A stretch of DNA of 35,713 nt from CAZMJP01 sp964566895 (GCA_964566895.1 CAZMJP010000004.1:1-35713), one strand, 5' to 3'. Shown: positions 25,314 to 33,790, numbered from the stretch's first letter. Numbers and translations are program-made. Notes: generated by a model from the sequence alone, not told the origin.

Positions 25314-27095
25314 ATGCCTCAATCCGAGATAAAAATTTGTCAGAATTGTCAACAAGAGTTCGTTATTGAACCCGAGGACTTTGATTTTTACGAGAAAATA
25401 CAAGTCCCAGGGCCGACTTTTTGTCCGGAGTGCCGAGAACAACGACGAATCGCTTTTCGCAATGAAAGGGCTTTATACAAAAAGAAATGCGATTTATGCG
25501 GAAAAGAAATTATTTCTCGAGTCTCTCCTGATAAAAGTTGTCCGGTGTATTGCCGAGAATGTTGGTGGTCAGACAGGTGGGATTCGCTGAAATATGGCAG
25601 AGTTTACGATTTTTCTCAGTCCTTTTTTGAACAGTATCACCAGCTTTTACTTTCTACGCCCCATATTTCTATTTTAAATCAGAACACGGTGGATAGCGAT
25701 TGGGTTAATCAAGAAACCGATGATAAAAATTGCTATTTAAACGTCGGCGGTCATTATAACGAAGATTCAGCTTATAATACTTACTCATTATACGGCAAAT
25801 GGACGTTTGATAATTTTTGGGTGTTAAATAGCGAATTGGCTTATGAAAATTTGAATTGTGAGCGCTGCTATAAAATTTTTTTCTCTGAGTTTTGTTTTAA
25901 CAGTCAAGATATTGCTTTTTCGTTTGATTGCAGAAATTGCTCTAATCTTCTTGGCTGCGCCGGCTTGCGGAATAAAAAATATTGTTTATTCAACAAACAA
26001 GTTTCCCAGCAAGAATATCAGCGCTTCATCACAAAAAATCCGCTTTCGTCGTCTCAAAATATTAATAAAATTTGGAAACAAAGCGAAAAAATTTGGCTTT
26101 CAGTCCCCCATCGCTTCGCTTTAATCCAAAAATCGATTAATACCAGCGGCAACATTATTAACACCTCAAAAAACGCAAAGAATTGTTGGAATGTGGAAGA
26201 TACAGAGGAGGCAAAGTATATTTACATCGGAGGTTGGTTAAAGAACAGTTATGATGAGAGCTCTCATGGTGCTACCGAATTAGGATATGAATGCTCGAGT
26301 GGAGGGGGCATTTATCATCCGAAATTTTTGGTTTTTTGCCTGAGTGGCGACCCTTTAAAAACAATTCATTCCTCCTATCTTGAGTATTGCTATAGTGTTG
26401 TTAATAGTAATAATTGTTTTGGCTGCGCCAATCTGCACGACAAACAGTACTGCATTTTTAACAAGCAGTATAGTAAAGAATCCTTTAGCGAGCTCAGGAC
26501 TAAAATCATCCAGCACATGAACGATCTGCCCTATGTAGACAAAAAGGGCCGGATTTACAAATACGGAGAATTTTTCCCGATTGAACTTTCGCCTTTTGGC
26601 TATAATGAAACCGCCGCCATGGACTATTACCCTTTAACGCGCTCTCAGTCCCTAGAAGAAGGTTACCTTTGGTGTGATTTTAAATTAGAGAATAAGTATG
26701 AATTTTCCGATTATACTATTCCCGACGACATTCGCGACGTTGGGGATGACATTTTGAAAAAAATACTCAAATGCGAGGTTTCGGGCCAGGCCTACAAAAT
26801 TATCCCTATGGAACTTCAGTTCTACCGCCACATGGGTTTGCCTATTCCCCGCCGAGCGCCCCTTCAACGCCATAAAGACAGAATAGCTAAACTCCTGCCA
26901 AGAAAACTATATGACCGGCAATGCCAGTGCCCAGGCAAACAAAACGCCAAAAATAAAACACAAAACGTTTATCTAAATACTATTACCCATTTCCATGGCG
27001 ATAGTCCTTGTCTAAACAAAATCAAGACACCTTATGCTCCCGATAGACCAGAAGTTATTTACTGCGAACAATGCTATCAGCAGGAAATATCATAA
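25314..27095 (+). CDS. CPR-type Cys-rich zinc-ribbon protein, function unknown
   Basis: A 593-residue cytosolic protein. The N-terminal 90 residues hold several CxxC zinc knuckles (CQNC, CPEC, CDLC, CREC) with the linker DFDFYEKIQVPGPTFCPECR. The middle has two copies of a Cys-rich repeat around GCAGLRNKKYCLFNKQ and GCANLHDKQYCIFNKQ about 155 residues apart, inside a long segment of short aromatic/Asn strands that suggests a beta-helix. The C-terminus repeats the first ribbon in degraded form: MELQFYRHMGLPIPRRAPLQR lacks the Cys pair, then CQC and CEQC close it. Such proteins recur in CPR genomes, from general knowledge; none has an assigned role. It is an isolated, terminator-flanked gene. 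Confidence 0.8.
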   Translation: MPQSEIKICQNCQQEFVIEPEDFDFYEKIQVPGPTFCPECREQRRIAFRNERALYKKKCDLCGKEIISRVSPDKSCPVYCRECWWSDRWDSLKYGRVYDFSQSFFEQYHQLLLSTPHISILNQNTVDSDWVNQETDDKNCYLNVGGHYNEDSAYNTYSLYGKWTFDNFWVLNSELAYENLNCERCYKIFFSEFCFNSQDIAFSFDCRNCSNLLGCAGLRNKKYCLFNKQVSQQEYQRFITKNPLSSSQNINKIWKQSEKIWLSVPHRFALIQKSINTSGNIINTSKNAKNCWNVEDTEEAKYIYIGGWLKNSYDESSHGATELGYECSSGGGIYHPKFLVFCLSGDPLKTIHSSYLEYCYSVVNSNNCFGCANLHDKQYCIFNKQYSKESFSELRTKIIQHMNDLPYVDKKGRIYKYGEFFPIELSPFGYNETAAMDYYPLTRSQSLEEGYLWCDFKLENKYEFSDYTIPDDIRDVGDDILKKILKCEVSGQAYKIIPMELQFYRHMGLPIPRRAPLQRHKDRIAKLLPRKLYDRQCQCPGKQNAKNKTQNVYLNTITHFHGDSPCLNKIKTPYAPDRPEVIYCEQCYQQEIS

Positions 27096-27151
27096 AATCC
27101 AAAATTAACAAAAACATTACCTGATTCTGAATAGCATAAAAAGTAAACACT

Positions 27152-27192
27152 AAAAATACAGCTCTTCCCTTTGCCCGAGGCTGTATTTTATT
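27152..27192 (+). terminator. Intrinsic terminator after the ribbon protein
   Basis: A 10-bp stem AAAATACAGC/GCTGTATTTT, extended by CTC/GAG with a bulge, followed by an A/T tail. It separates the gene from the ROK promoter. Confidence 0.75.
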
Positions 27193-27194
27193 AT

Positions 27195-27222
27195 TTGAGA
27201 TACAAAATAATTATGCTATAAT
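27195..27222 (+). promoter_or_regulatory. Promoter TTGAGA-16-TGCTATAAT of the ROK gene, leaderless
   Basis: TTGAGA at 27195-27200, a 16-nt spacer ending in an extended TG element, TATAAT at 27217-27222, and the ATG six bases later. Start of transcription should fall on or next to the A of ATG, so the mRNA would lack a leader and a Shine-Dalgarno site. Confidence 0.72.
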
Positions 27223-27228
27223 AACGCT

Positions 27229-28065
27229 ATGTTTATTGTCATTGATATCGGCGGAACCAACACCAGGGTCGCCGGTTCAAAAAATTTAAAAACAGCTTTT
27301 CGAAAAAGGGAATTTCCCACTCCTAAGAATTTTCTTTTAGGGCTGATGAAAATATCCGAAACCATAGAAAATCTTAGTCAAAACAAAAAAATAAAAGCCA
27401 TTGCCCTAGGGTTGCCTGGTGTTATAGACCGAAAAACCGGACAACTTTTAAAAGCCCCCAACTTAAAAAATTGGGTTAAACAACCGATCAAGAACCTAAT
27501 CTCCCAAGAATTCCGTTGCCCGGTTTTTATTGCTAATGATGTGGAACTGAGTGGATTAGGTGAAGCAGCTTTTGGCGCCGGGAGAAAATACCGGCTTATT
27601 GCCTATGTTGCCATTGGGACTGGTTTAGGGGGAATAAAAATCATTGATAAAGAGATTGATAAATCAACTCAAGGTTTTGAGCCTGGACACCAAATTATAA
27701 AACTAAACGGGCCTTTTTGGCCGCCCTGTGGCCAAAATGGTTGTCTTGAATCTTATGTCGGCGGAAGAGCATTCGCCCAAAAATACAAAATCAAACCTGA
27801 AAATTGCTCTAATCCCAAAATCTGGACTGACTGGAGCCAAAAACTAGGGCAAGGGTTGATAAATATAATTGTTTTATGGTCCCCTCAAATTATAATAATT
27901 GGCGGGGGATTTACAAAAAAAAGCGGTTTATTTTTAAAACCATTAAAAAAATTCATCAATAGAAACCTCTTAATATTTAAAACTCCCTTGATTGTCAAAG
28001 GCGCCTTGGGTGATAGGGCCGGGGTTTACGGCGGATTTTATTTGATAAAAAAAGTTTTTAAATAA
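27229..28065 (+). CDS. ROK-family sugar kinase (glucokinase-type)
   Basis: A 278-residue kinase of the ROK family. The phosphate loop DIGGTNTR is at residues 6-13, the catalytic Asp is D104 in IANDVEL, the second ATP loop VAIGTGLGG is near 127-135, and the substrate motif EPGH is at 151-154. The zinc motif is reduced: CGQNGCLES keeps two of the Cys residues of CxCGxxGCxE, so zinc binding may be weak. It would phosphorylate glucose or a similar hexose and feed glycogen or glycolysis. A start at 27229 is fixed by the promoter placement. Confidence 0.9.
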   Translation: MFIVIDIGGTNTRVAGSKNLKTAFRKREFPTPKNFLLGLMKISETIENLSQNKKIKAIALGLPGVIDRKTGQLLKAPNLKNWVKQPIKNLISQEFRCPVFIANDVELSGLGEAAFGAGRKYRLIAYVAIGTGLGGIKIIDKEIDKSTQGFEPGHQIIKLNGPFWPPCGQNGCLESYVGGRAFAQKYKIKPENCSNPKIWTDWSQKLGQGLINIIVLWSPQIIIIGGGFTKKSGLFLKPLKKFINRNLLIFKTPLIVKGALGDRAGVYGGFYLIKKVFK

Positions 28066-28086
28066 AAAATTAATATTTTTGTTAAT

Positions 28087-28115
28087 AAAAAGACTTAAAA
28101 CTAGTTTTTTTATTT
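28087..28115 (+). terminator. AT-rich intrinsic terminator after the ROK gene
   Basis: A nine-bp stem AAAAAGACT/AGTTTTTTT (one G-U) with a 7-nt loop and a T-rich tail, 21 nt after the stop. Its AT content makes it less certain. Confidence 0.45.
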
Positions 28116-28191
28116 TATTATTTATATTTTACGGCACTAAATTAAAAATAAAAATAAATCTAAAATTTTCTTTGTTTTCCACTTTTATTAT

Positions 28192-28219
28192 TTGATTTAT
28201 TTTTATTAAACATTATAAT
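28192..28219 (+). promoter_or_regulatory. Promoter TTGATT-16-TATAAT of the LAGLIDADG-like gene
   Basis: TTGATT (28192-28197), 16-nt spacer, TATAAT (28214-28219). It gives a leader of about 30 nt that contains TGAGG at 28246-28250, five bases before the ATG at 28256. Confidence 0.6.
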
Positions 28220-28255
28220 GTTACTATAAATAACAAATTGTTCTTTGAGGAACAA

Positions 28256-28684
28256 ATGACTAAAATTTTAGAAACCAAAGATACCAAACAATTATCCTTA
28301 GACTTCATCGCCGGTTTAATTACCAGTCAAGGATATTTTAATTGGATAAATCAAAATAAAGGCTGTCAAAAAGTGCCCGTTTTCCAACTTAAAATGTCGG
28401 TCGACAATAAAAATTTAATCTTTGCGGTCCGGAATACTTTAAGACTAAAAGAGCCTATTTATGAATATAAACAAAAAAAGAGTCAATTTGTGCTTTTATT
28501 AGTTCGCAAAAAAGAGAGTATTAAAAAAATTATTATCCCGGCATTTGATAACAGACTGCAAGGAAGAAAACAAAAACAATTTGATCAATGGAAAGAAAAA
28601 TTTTTCCAAGAAGAAAAAAAATGGCAATACCGCCATTTAGAAAAAATTAAAGGGCCGAAAATAATGGATGTTGAAAAACTGTAA
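28256..28684 (+). CDS. Degenerate LAGLIDADG-type homing-endonuclease-like protein
   Basis: A 142-residue protein with a single LAGLIDADG-like helix, FIAGLITSQGYF, at residues 17-28, followed by a strand pattern (VPVFQLKMSVDN) and helix as in the LAGLIDADG_1 family. The catalytic acidic residue at the helix end is replaced by Gln (TSQG where DADG or DGEG is expected), so cleavage activity is doubtful. The ATG at 28256 is chosen over a TTG at 28238 because TGAGG lies five bases before it. It stands alone and is not inside an intron; the 16S intron here has no ORF. Activity and role are unknown. Confidence 0.7.
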   Translation: MTKILETKDTKQLSLDFIAGLITSQGYFNWINQNKGCQKVPVFQLKMSVDNKNLIFAVRNTLRLKEPIYEYKQKKSQFVLLLVRKKESIKKIIIPAFDNRLQGRKQKQFDQWKEKFFQEEKKWQYRHLEKIKGPKIMDVEKL

Positions 28685-28789
28685 TAAGGGCTGAGTTAGG
28701 GTGAATCTTATTAATAATTGGTTACCTGTATTTAATATAAATATAATAGAGAATTGAATACAATTCGTGCGTCGTCAAATATAATCTAT

Positions 28790-29864
28790 TTAACATTTTA
28801 AATCTTGAGTAAAAATATTTTGATAAACCCCTAACGTCTGTTGAGCGCATTTTCCCCAAGAATATTTCTGAACCTGGATCCTCCCAGCTCTTTTTAACCT
28901 CTCTCTTAAAGTATCGTCATTAACTACTTTTAAAATAATCTCGGCCATTTCCCCGATATCCGTTGGATTAAAATAAACTGCTGCTCCTTCATATATCTCC
29001 GGCAAGGGGCCCTGATTAGAACAAACAACCGGCAAATTTTCCGCCATCGCCTCTAATCCAGGCAAACCAAATCCTTCAGAGAGGGACGGAAAAACGTAAA
29101 GTAAAGCATTTCTATATAATTCGCTTAATTTTTCATCGGAAATTTCACCGGTAAAGATTACTTTATTCTCCAACCCGATTTCTTCAACCCTTTTTTGTAA
29201 TCTTTGATAAAAACAATCATTTTTTCCGACTAAAACTAAAAATAGTTCCGGATTTTTTTGTAAAACAACCTTAAAAGCCGAAATCAGCCGCGCTAAATTC
29301 TTGTGCGGATAAGCATTGCCGACGTACAATAAATTCTTAGTCCCGGGATTCATAAATGACCGCTATTTTATTCGCCTTAATCTTATAATATTTTAAAATC
29401 TCTTTTTTGGTAAAATTTGAGACAGCAATAATTTTTTTTGCCCTTTTTAAAACACTTCTAACTACCAAAAAATATACGATTTTTTTCAAATAAAAAAGGG
29501 GCAAGGGTAAGGTGGAGGCGTTTTTAGAGATTCCGCGCTGGGTCAGGTCGTGAATGGTAACAATAAATTTTTTAAAATAAAGCGCTGGAGCGTTAAAATG
29601 CAAAAAATGGACTAAGTCTAACTTAGATTGATAAAGTTTAAAAGGAAAAAAAAATTGCTCTTTAAAAGAATACCACCGATAATCGGCTAAAACCTTATGA
29701 AATCGCGGATTTTGCGGCGCATAAAAATCAAATCCCTTTTTTCTAACAAAAACAAAATAGTCGTTTTCCAAATCGATTTTCTCTAAATGTTTGATTAACT
29801 TTTCCGTATAACGCCCCAACCCTCCCTTCATCCCCAGAAAGCGAGCGTCAATGCCAATACGCAT
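28790..29864 (-). pseudogene. Broken GT4-family glycosyltransferase (two overlapping pieces)
   Basis: The N-terminal half (29337-29864, 175 residues) starts MRIGIDARFLGMKGGLGRYT and ends at AVIYESRD-stop. The C-terminal half (28790-29353, 187 residues) starts near NPGTKNLLYVGNAYPHKN and carries SLSEGFGLPGLEAMA. They are the two lobes of one GT-B glycosyltransferase in different frames, overlapping by 17 nt. The linker of about 15-25 residues expected between VIYE and LLYVGN is absent, so there is a deletion as well as a frameshift. This is real gene decay or a local assembly error; two separate proteins are less likely. Intact it would have built cell-surface glycans. Confidence 0.75.
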
Positions 29865-29923
29865 ATCCCTTAAATTAATATTAGTAGATTAGATAGAGAT
29901 ACTTCTTAAGTATATTACAAATT

Positions 29924-29982
29924 AAAAAAAAATCAAAAAAATTGTCGTAAAAAACGCGCGGCCGTGTGGTTTTTACGACAAT
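29924..29982 (-). terminator. Strong intrinsic terminator after the ABC transporter
   Basis: In minus-strand sense a 14-bp stem (one bulge) beginning ATTGTCG, closed over a further 5-bp GC-rich inner stem, followed by two T-runs. It lies 90 nt after the ABC stop. A smaller hairpin around 30039-30064 precedes it. Confidence 0.8.
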
Positions 29983-30072
29983 AGAAACTTAGAATTAATC
30001 GGGATAAAAATAAAATACTAAAACTAAAATAAAATAAAACAAACACGGTAATTTCCGTAGTGTTTACGATAT

Positions 30073-31860
30073 TTATAACAAACCTATTTGAAACTCGTAA
30101 AGTTGGCGATAAATGCCGTTAGGAATTTTAATTAGGTCCTGATGTCGGCCCTGCTCAGCGATTTTACCGTTTTTCAAAACTAAAATTTTATCTGCCCTTC
30201 TGACGGTGCTTAAACGATGAGCAATAATAAAAGTTGTCCGGTTTTTCATTAAATCCGCCAGCGATTCCTGAATAAATTTTTCTGATTTGGCGTCTAGGGC
30301 CGAAGTCGGTTCGTCCAAAATCAATATTTTGGGGTCTCTTAAAATTGCCCGAGCAATGGCCACCCTTTGTTTTTGCCCAACTGAAAGTTTAACCCCCCTC
30401 TCTCCAACAATTTGTTCGTATTTTTTAGGAAATGACTCGATAAACTCGCTGGCATGACTTTTCTCCGCCGCCTGTTTCATTTTCTCATTCTCGACCGAAG
30501 ATTTAAAACTGCCGTAAATAATATTATTTTTAATCGTATCGTTAAACAAAATAACCTCTTGAGGAACAACCGCAATTTTACTGCGAAGAAATTTCAAATC
30601 AAAATTCTTAACATTATGGCCGTCAATTTGGACCTTCCCCTTTTGAGAAAAATAATAGCCGGAAATCAAGTCAATCAAAGTGCTTTTACCGACCCCTGAT
30701 TCGCCGACTAAGGCCACAGTTTCGCCGGGGTTGATTTCAAAACTGACATTATCAAGCACCTTATTGCCTTTTTTATAAGCAAAACTGACATTTTTAAAAG
30801 TTACCTTTCCTCTAATACCGGAAACAGCAATTTTATTTTTAGGAGAATATTTTTCCTTAGGCAAAGATAAAATCTTTTCCGACCTTTCGATGGCGATTAA
30901 ACCGTTTTGAACGACCCGCCAATTCCGACTTAAACGGACAAAGGGGGTAAAAAGCATCATCGTATAACCGTTAAACATCACTAAACTGCCGATGGTCATC
31001 ACTTCTTTTTTGATAAAAAACACTGACAAGCCGAAAATAATAAACTGGGTTAAAGCGATAATTAAGCGTTGATAAAAATCCATTCGGCCCTCAATAAAAA
31101 TCGTTCTCCGCCAAAATTTTGACGCTCTCAAATAGAAATTATTAAAAAGTTTTTTTTGTTCATATTTTTCCGCTACCCCTTGTTTAACCGCTTGGATATT
31201 GAAAATCGCATCATAAGCGTCGCCAAAAGCTGTATTATATGTCCGATGGACCTGACGGTGTAATTTGATTAAAGGAGGGGTCACTTTAAAAAGGATTAAA
31301 CCGTATAAAAAGACACTCAATAAAAGGAAAACGGTTAAAAAATAATTGACGTAAAAACAAATAGATAGGGCGACCAAAACGCTCAAAAATTGAGGCGCTA
31401 ACTCGATAATCACGTTGTCAATAATTTGTTCCATCCAATTTGCCGCTCTGGCTATCCGGTCAAAAATATCACCCATTTTCCGGCTTTTATGGAAAGACAA
31501 CGGCAGTTCCAGAAGCGCTCCAAATCCTCGGGTGATATAATTATCAAAAATAGTCTGACTTAAACAACCCCTTTTTACTCCGCATTTCCAATCAATAAAA
31601 TTCGCCGTTAATTGTATCGCAATCCAAACTAAAATAAAAAACAAAAATAAAGGCATTTGGACGGTTGTGCCGACAAAAATTTTTGACGGCTTTAAGATGG
31701 AATCAAAGAAATGGCCGACTAAGTAAGGCACTAAACCATTAGCCACCGCCGAAACCACGCCTAAAACCGAAAGAATAATCAAGATCTTTTTATGCCGACT
31801 CAAATGTTGAAAGATAATCTTTAAACCTTCGATTTTTTGTTTTTTTATTTTGGATTTCAT
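30073..31860 (-). CDS. ABC exporter, half-transporter (MsbA/LmrA-like)
   Basis: A 595-residue fusion of a six-helix membrane domain (residues about 25-340) and an ATPase domain. Walker A GESGVGKST is at 386-394, the signature LSVGQ at 492-496, Walker B ILILDEPTSALD at 512-523, and the switch His in IIAHRLSTV follows. It works as a homodimer that exports a lipid, glycan or peptide; the substrate cannot be read from sequence. Between two broken genes, it is the only intact gene of the 28.8-32.5 kb block. The ATG is 12 nt after the stop of the methyltransferase remnant. Confidence 0.92.
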   Translation of the reverse strand: MKSKIKKQKIEGLKIIFQHLSRHKKILIILSVLGVVSAVANGLVPYLVGHFFDSILKPSKIFVGTTVQMPLFLFFILVWIAIQLTANFIDWKCGVKRGCLSQTIFDNYITRGFGALLELPLSFHKSRKMGDIFDRIARAANWMEQIIDNVIIELAPQFLSVLVALSICFYVNYFLTVFLLLSVFLYGLILFKVTPPLIKLHRQVHRTYNTAFGDAYDAIFNIQAVKQGVAEKYEQKKLFNNFYLRASKFWRRTIFIEGRMDFYQRLIIALTQFIIFGLSVFFIKKEVMTIGSLVMFNGYTMMLFTPFVRLSRNWRVVQNGLIAIERSEKILSLPKEKYSPKNKIAVSGIRGKVTFKNVSFAYKKGNKVLDNVSFEINPGETVALVGESGVGKSTLIDLISGYYFSQKGKVQIDGHNVKNFDLKFLRSKIAVVPQEVILFNDTIKNNIIYGSFKSSVENEKMKQAAEKSHASEFIESFPKKYEQIVGERGVKLSVGQKQRVAIARAILRDPKILILDEPTSALDAKSEKFIQESLADLMKNRTTFIIAHRLSTVRRADKILVLKNGKIAEQGRHQDLIKIPNGIYRQLYEFQIGLL

Positions 31861-31872
31861 TGGCTTATTAAT

Positions 31873-32479
31873 TTAAAGACAATTATCTCCCGCCAAACTT
31901 TTTGGACCGGGTCGAGAATAAATGACTGACTGACGGCGAGTAATATTAATTTTAGGGTTTTTCAACAGATAAGAGGGTAAAAGAGGTTCTGGACGCCAGT
32001 CGATTTTTCCCAGAGCCGCTAAAATCGGCAAAAGGTGCGCTTCTTTTCCGATTTTGTACACCAGAAAAATAATGACCACTCGTCCGTTTGCTTTTAAAAT
32101 TTTTCTAGACTCTTTAAGGGCGCCGATATATAGGGCGGATAAATTTTTAATTTCTTTATCAATATAGGTAAGCCCGCCGGTGCCGACGGGCGACCTCCGA
32201 TTTTCAAATCTTAACGGCCCTAAATAAAGTTCGGTGATAACGACATCGACGGAATCGGGAGGTAATTCTTTAGAAATATCTCTGATATCGCTTTTAAAAA
32301 ATTTCATGTCTTGGATTTGCGTATTTTTGTCCCTTTGACCGTCGGCTAGCGGACTCTTTTTTAATTTTTCCAATCGGCAAACGTAATTTATCTTATATTT
32401 TCCCCAAAAAAGCCGAAACACTGATAATCTCGACAATTGAAAGAGTCGGGTTATTACCTAAAATAAAAAAATAAAGCAT
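31873..32479 (-). pseudogene. TRM11-like RNA methyltransferase remnant with internal deletion
   Basis: From the ATG at 32479 the first frame reads MLYFFILGNNPTLSIVEI, the typical N-terminus of TRM11/THUMP-type methyltransferases, and stops after 28 residues. The other frame then gives the C-terminal half, with DMKFFKSDIRDISKELPPDSVDVVITELYLGPL (AdoMet motif IV region) and the strands after it. About 150 residues, including the THUMP-like part and motif I, are missing between them. The C-terminal part alone would have only a TTG start. Thus the gene is probably dead. The same ABC operon follows, so this may be a decayed or misassembled locus. Confidence 0.65.
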
Positions 32480-32485
32480 GGACCG

Positions 32486-32514
32486 ATTATGCCATAAACG
32501 ACGCTAAATATCAA
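32486..32514 (-). promoter_or_regulatory. Promoter TTGATA-17-CATAAT of the methyltransferase remnant
   Basis: In minus-strand sense TTGATA (32509-32514), a 17-nt spacer, CATAAT (32486-32491), and the ATG at 32479 six bases on. The gene is broken but the promoter looks intact and leaderless; it would also drive the ABC gene. Confidence 0.65.
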
Positions 32515-32539
32515 TTCTCCCTTGTCTTATTTTTTCATT

Positions 32540-32571
32540 ATGTTAAAATGTTAAAATATTAAAACGCTAAA
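32540..32571 (+). repeat. Four 8-nt units upstream of rpsF
   Basis: ATGTTAAA, ATGTTAAA, ATATTAAA, ACGCTAAA, then a 9-nt stretch to the ATG. The final TAAAAT box is seven bases before the start. Confidence 0.65.
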
Positions 32572-32580
32572 ATAATTCTT

Positions 32581-32991
32581 ATGTACGAATTGCTCTATAT
32601 CGTGCCGGCTCCTTTTACGGAAAAGGATTTGCCAAATGTTTCAAAAAAAATAGAGGAAATTATTAAATCCTTGGACGGCCAAATTACTAAAGAAAACAAT
32701 CTGGGCAGTAAAAAATTGGCTTATCCGATTAAGCAAGTTTATCGGGGATTTTATGTTTTAGTAAATTTTGAAGTTGAGCCTAAAAAACTAAAAGAGCTAA
32801 ATCAAAAACTAAAATTAACCCCAGGGGTCTTAAGACATATGATTGTTAAGGCTCTTATCCCCGGGAAGATGCCACCTGAAGCTAAGAAAAAAGAAATTAT
32901 AAAAACAGAAGAAAAAAAAGAAATTAAAAAAGAGAAAAAAATTGACCTCAAAAAATTGGGAAAAAAAATTGACGACTTGTTTAAAATATAA
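32581..32991 (+). CDS. rpsF: 30S ribosomal protein bS6
   Basis: A 136-residue bS6 that binds the central domain of 16S with bS18. MYELLYIVPAPFTEKDL opens the protein, and the ferredoxin-like core has KLAYPIKQVYRGFYVLVNFE and LKLTPGVLRHMIVKA. A Lys/Glu-rich tail of about 35 residues follows, as in many CPR S6 proteins. First gene of the classic rpsF-ssb-rpsR cluster. No Shine-Dalgarno site; 8-nt units precede it. Confidence 0.97.
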   Translation: MYELLYIVPAPFTEKDLPNVSKKIEEIIKSLDGQITKENNLGSKKLAYPIKQVYRGFYVLVNFEVEPKKLKELNQKLKLTPGVLRHMIVKALIPGKMPPEAKKKEIIKTEEKKEIKKEKKIDLKKLGKKIDDLFKI

Positions 32992-33077
32992 TATAACCCA
33001 AGTCTACAAGTGGAGCACGAAAATGAATAACGCGATAAAATTTGTAGACTAGACTAATGTTATTAATCAAAACGCTT

Positions 33078-33503
33078 ATGAACGTCAACAAGGTTATTCT
33101 TTTGGGAAGGTTGACTCGGGACCCGGAAATAAGAAATACTCCCTCAGGGCAATCGGTTGCTTCTTTTGGTTTGGCAACTGACCGATTTTGGACAGACAAG
33201 GAAAGTGGCGAGAAAAAAAGACAGGTTGAATTTCACAATGTTATCGCCTGGAGAAGACTGGCTGAAATCGCCCAACAATTTTTAAAAAAAGGCAGCTTAG
33301 TCTATGTTGAAGGAAGACTCCAAACAAGAAATTGGGAAGATCAACAAGGTAATAAAAAATACCGAACAGAGATCGTTGTCGAAAGAATGCAATTAGGCCC
33401 TCGTCCATCTACTCGGGCGACAGACAGTCAGCCGAGTGAAGAAATGGCGGAGAGTGAACCTGTTTCTTCAGAAGAAATTAATGTCGAGGAAATCCCGTTT
33501 TAA
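33078..33503 (+). CDS. ssb: Single-stranded DNA-binding protein
   Basis: Protects and organises single-stranded DNA and recruits partners through its tail. The OB-fold starts MNVNKVILLGRLTRDPEIR, continues with SVASFGLATDRFW and WRRLAEIAQQFLKKGSLVYVEGRLQTRNW, and ends in the acidic EEIPF tip that partners recognise. The ATG at 33078 (141 residues) matches the family start; a frame-extending ATG at 33057 would add seven residues. It is between rpsF and rpsR, as in most bacteria. Expected to act as a tetramer. Confidence 0.95.
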   Translation: MNVNKVILLGRLTRDPEIRNTPSGQSVASFGLATDRFWTDKESGEKKRQVEFHNVIAWRRLAEIAQQFLKKGSLVYVEGRLQTRNWEDQQGNKKYRTEIVVERMQLGPRPSTRATDSQPSEEMAESEPVSSEEINVEEIPF

Positions 33504-33580
33504 TTAATATAATTCAAATCGCGACGGATGTATACGCGAAGACGACAAATTCGCAGCCTTCGAAACGGCTTTATAATAGT

Positions 33581-33790
33581 ATGAATAATCAAAAATACTG
33601 CTATTTTTGCGTCAATAGTATTAAGGAAATCGACTATAAAAATGTTGAGCTTCTGCGGCGATTTATTTCGGTTTACGAAAGAATCCTCCCCAAACAAAAA
33701 AGGGGTACCTGCGCCAAACATCAAAGAAAACTATCCCAAGCCATTAAGCGAGCCCGAATTATGGCGTTACTGCCCTTTGTTAAAAAGTAA
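33581..33790 (+). CDS. rpsR: 30S ribosomal protein bS18
   Basis: A 69-residue bS18. It has a CYFC pair near the start (a zinc-type form), IKEIDYKNVELLRRFIS and RGTCAKHQRKLSQAIKRARIMALLPF. Length is normal. TATAAT lies three bases before the ATG, which may be a leaderless start or chance. It closes the rpsF-ssb-rpsR cluster. No Shine-Dalgarno site. Confidence 0.96.
   Translation: MNNQKYCYFCVNSIKEIDYKNVELLRRFISVYERILPKQKRGTCAKHQRKLSQAIKRARIMALLPFVKK

Noticed and set aside
29337..29353. Programmed frameshift joining the two glycosyltransferase pieces
   Set aside because: No slippery heptamer is visible, and a simple shift would still leave the interdomain linker missing.
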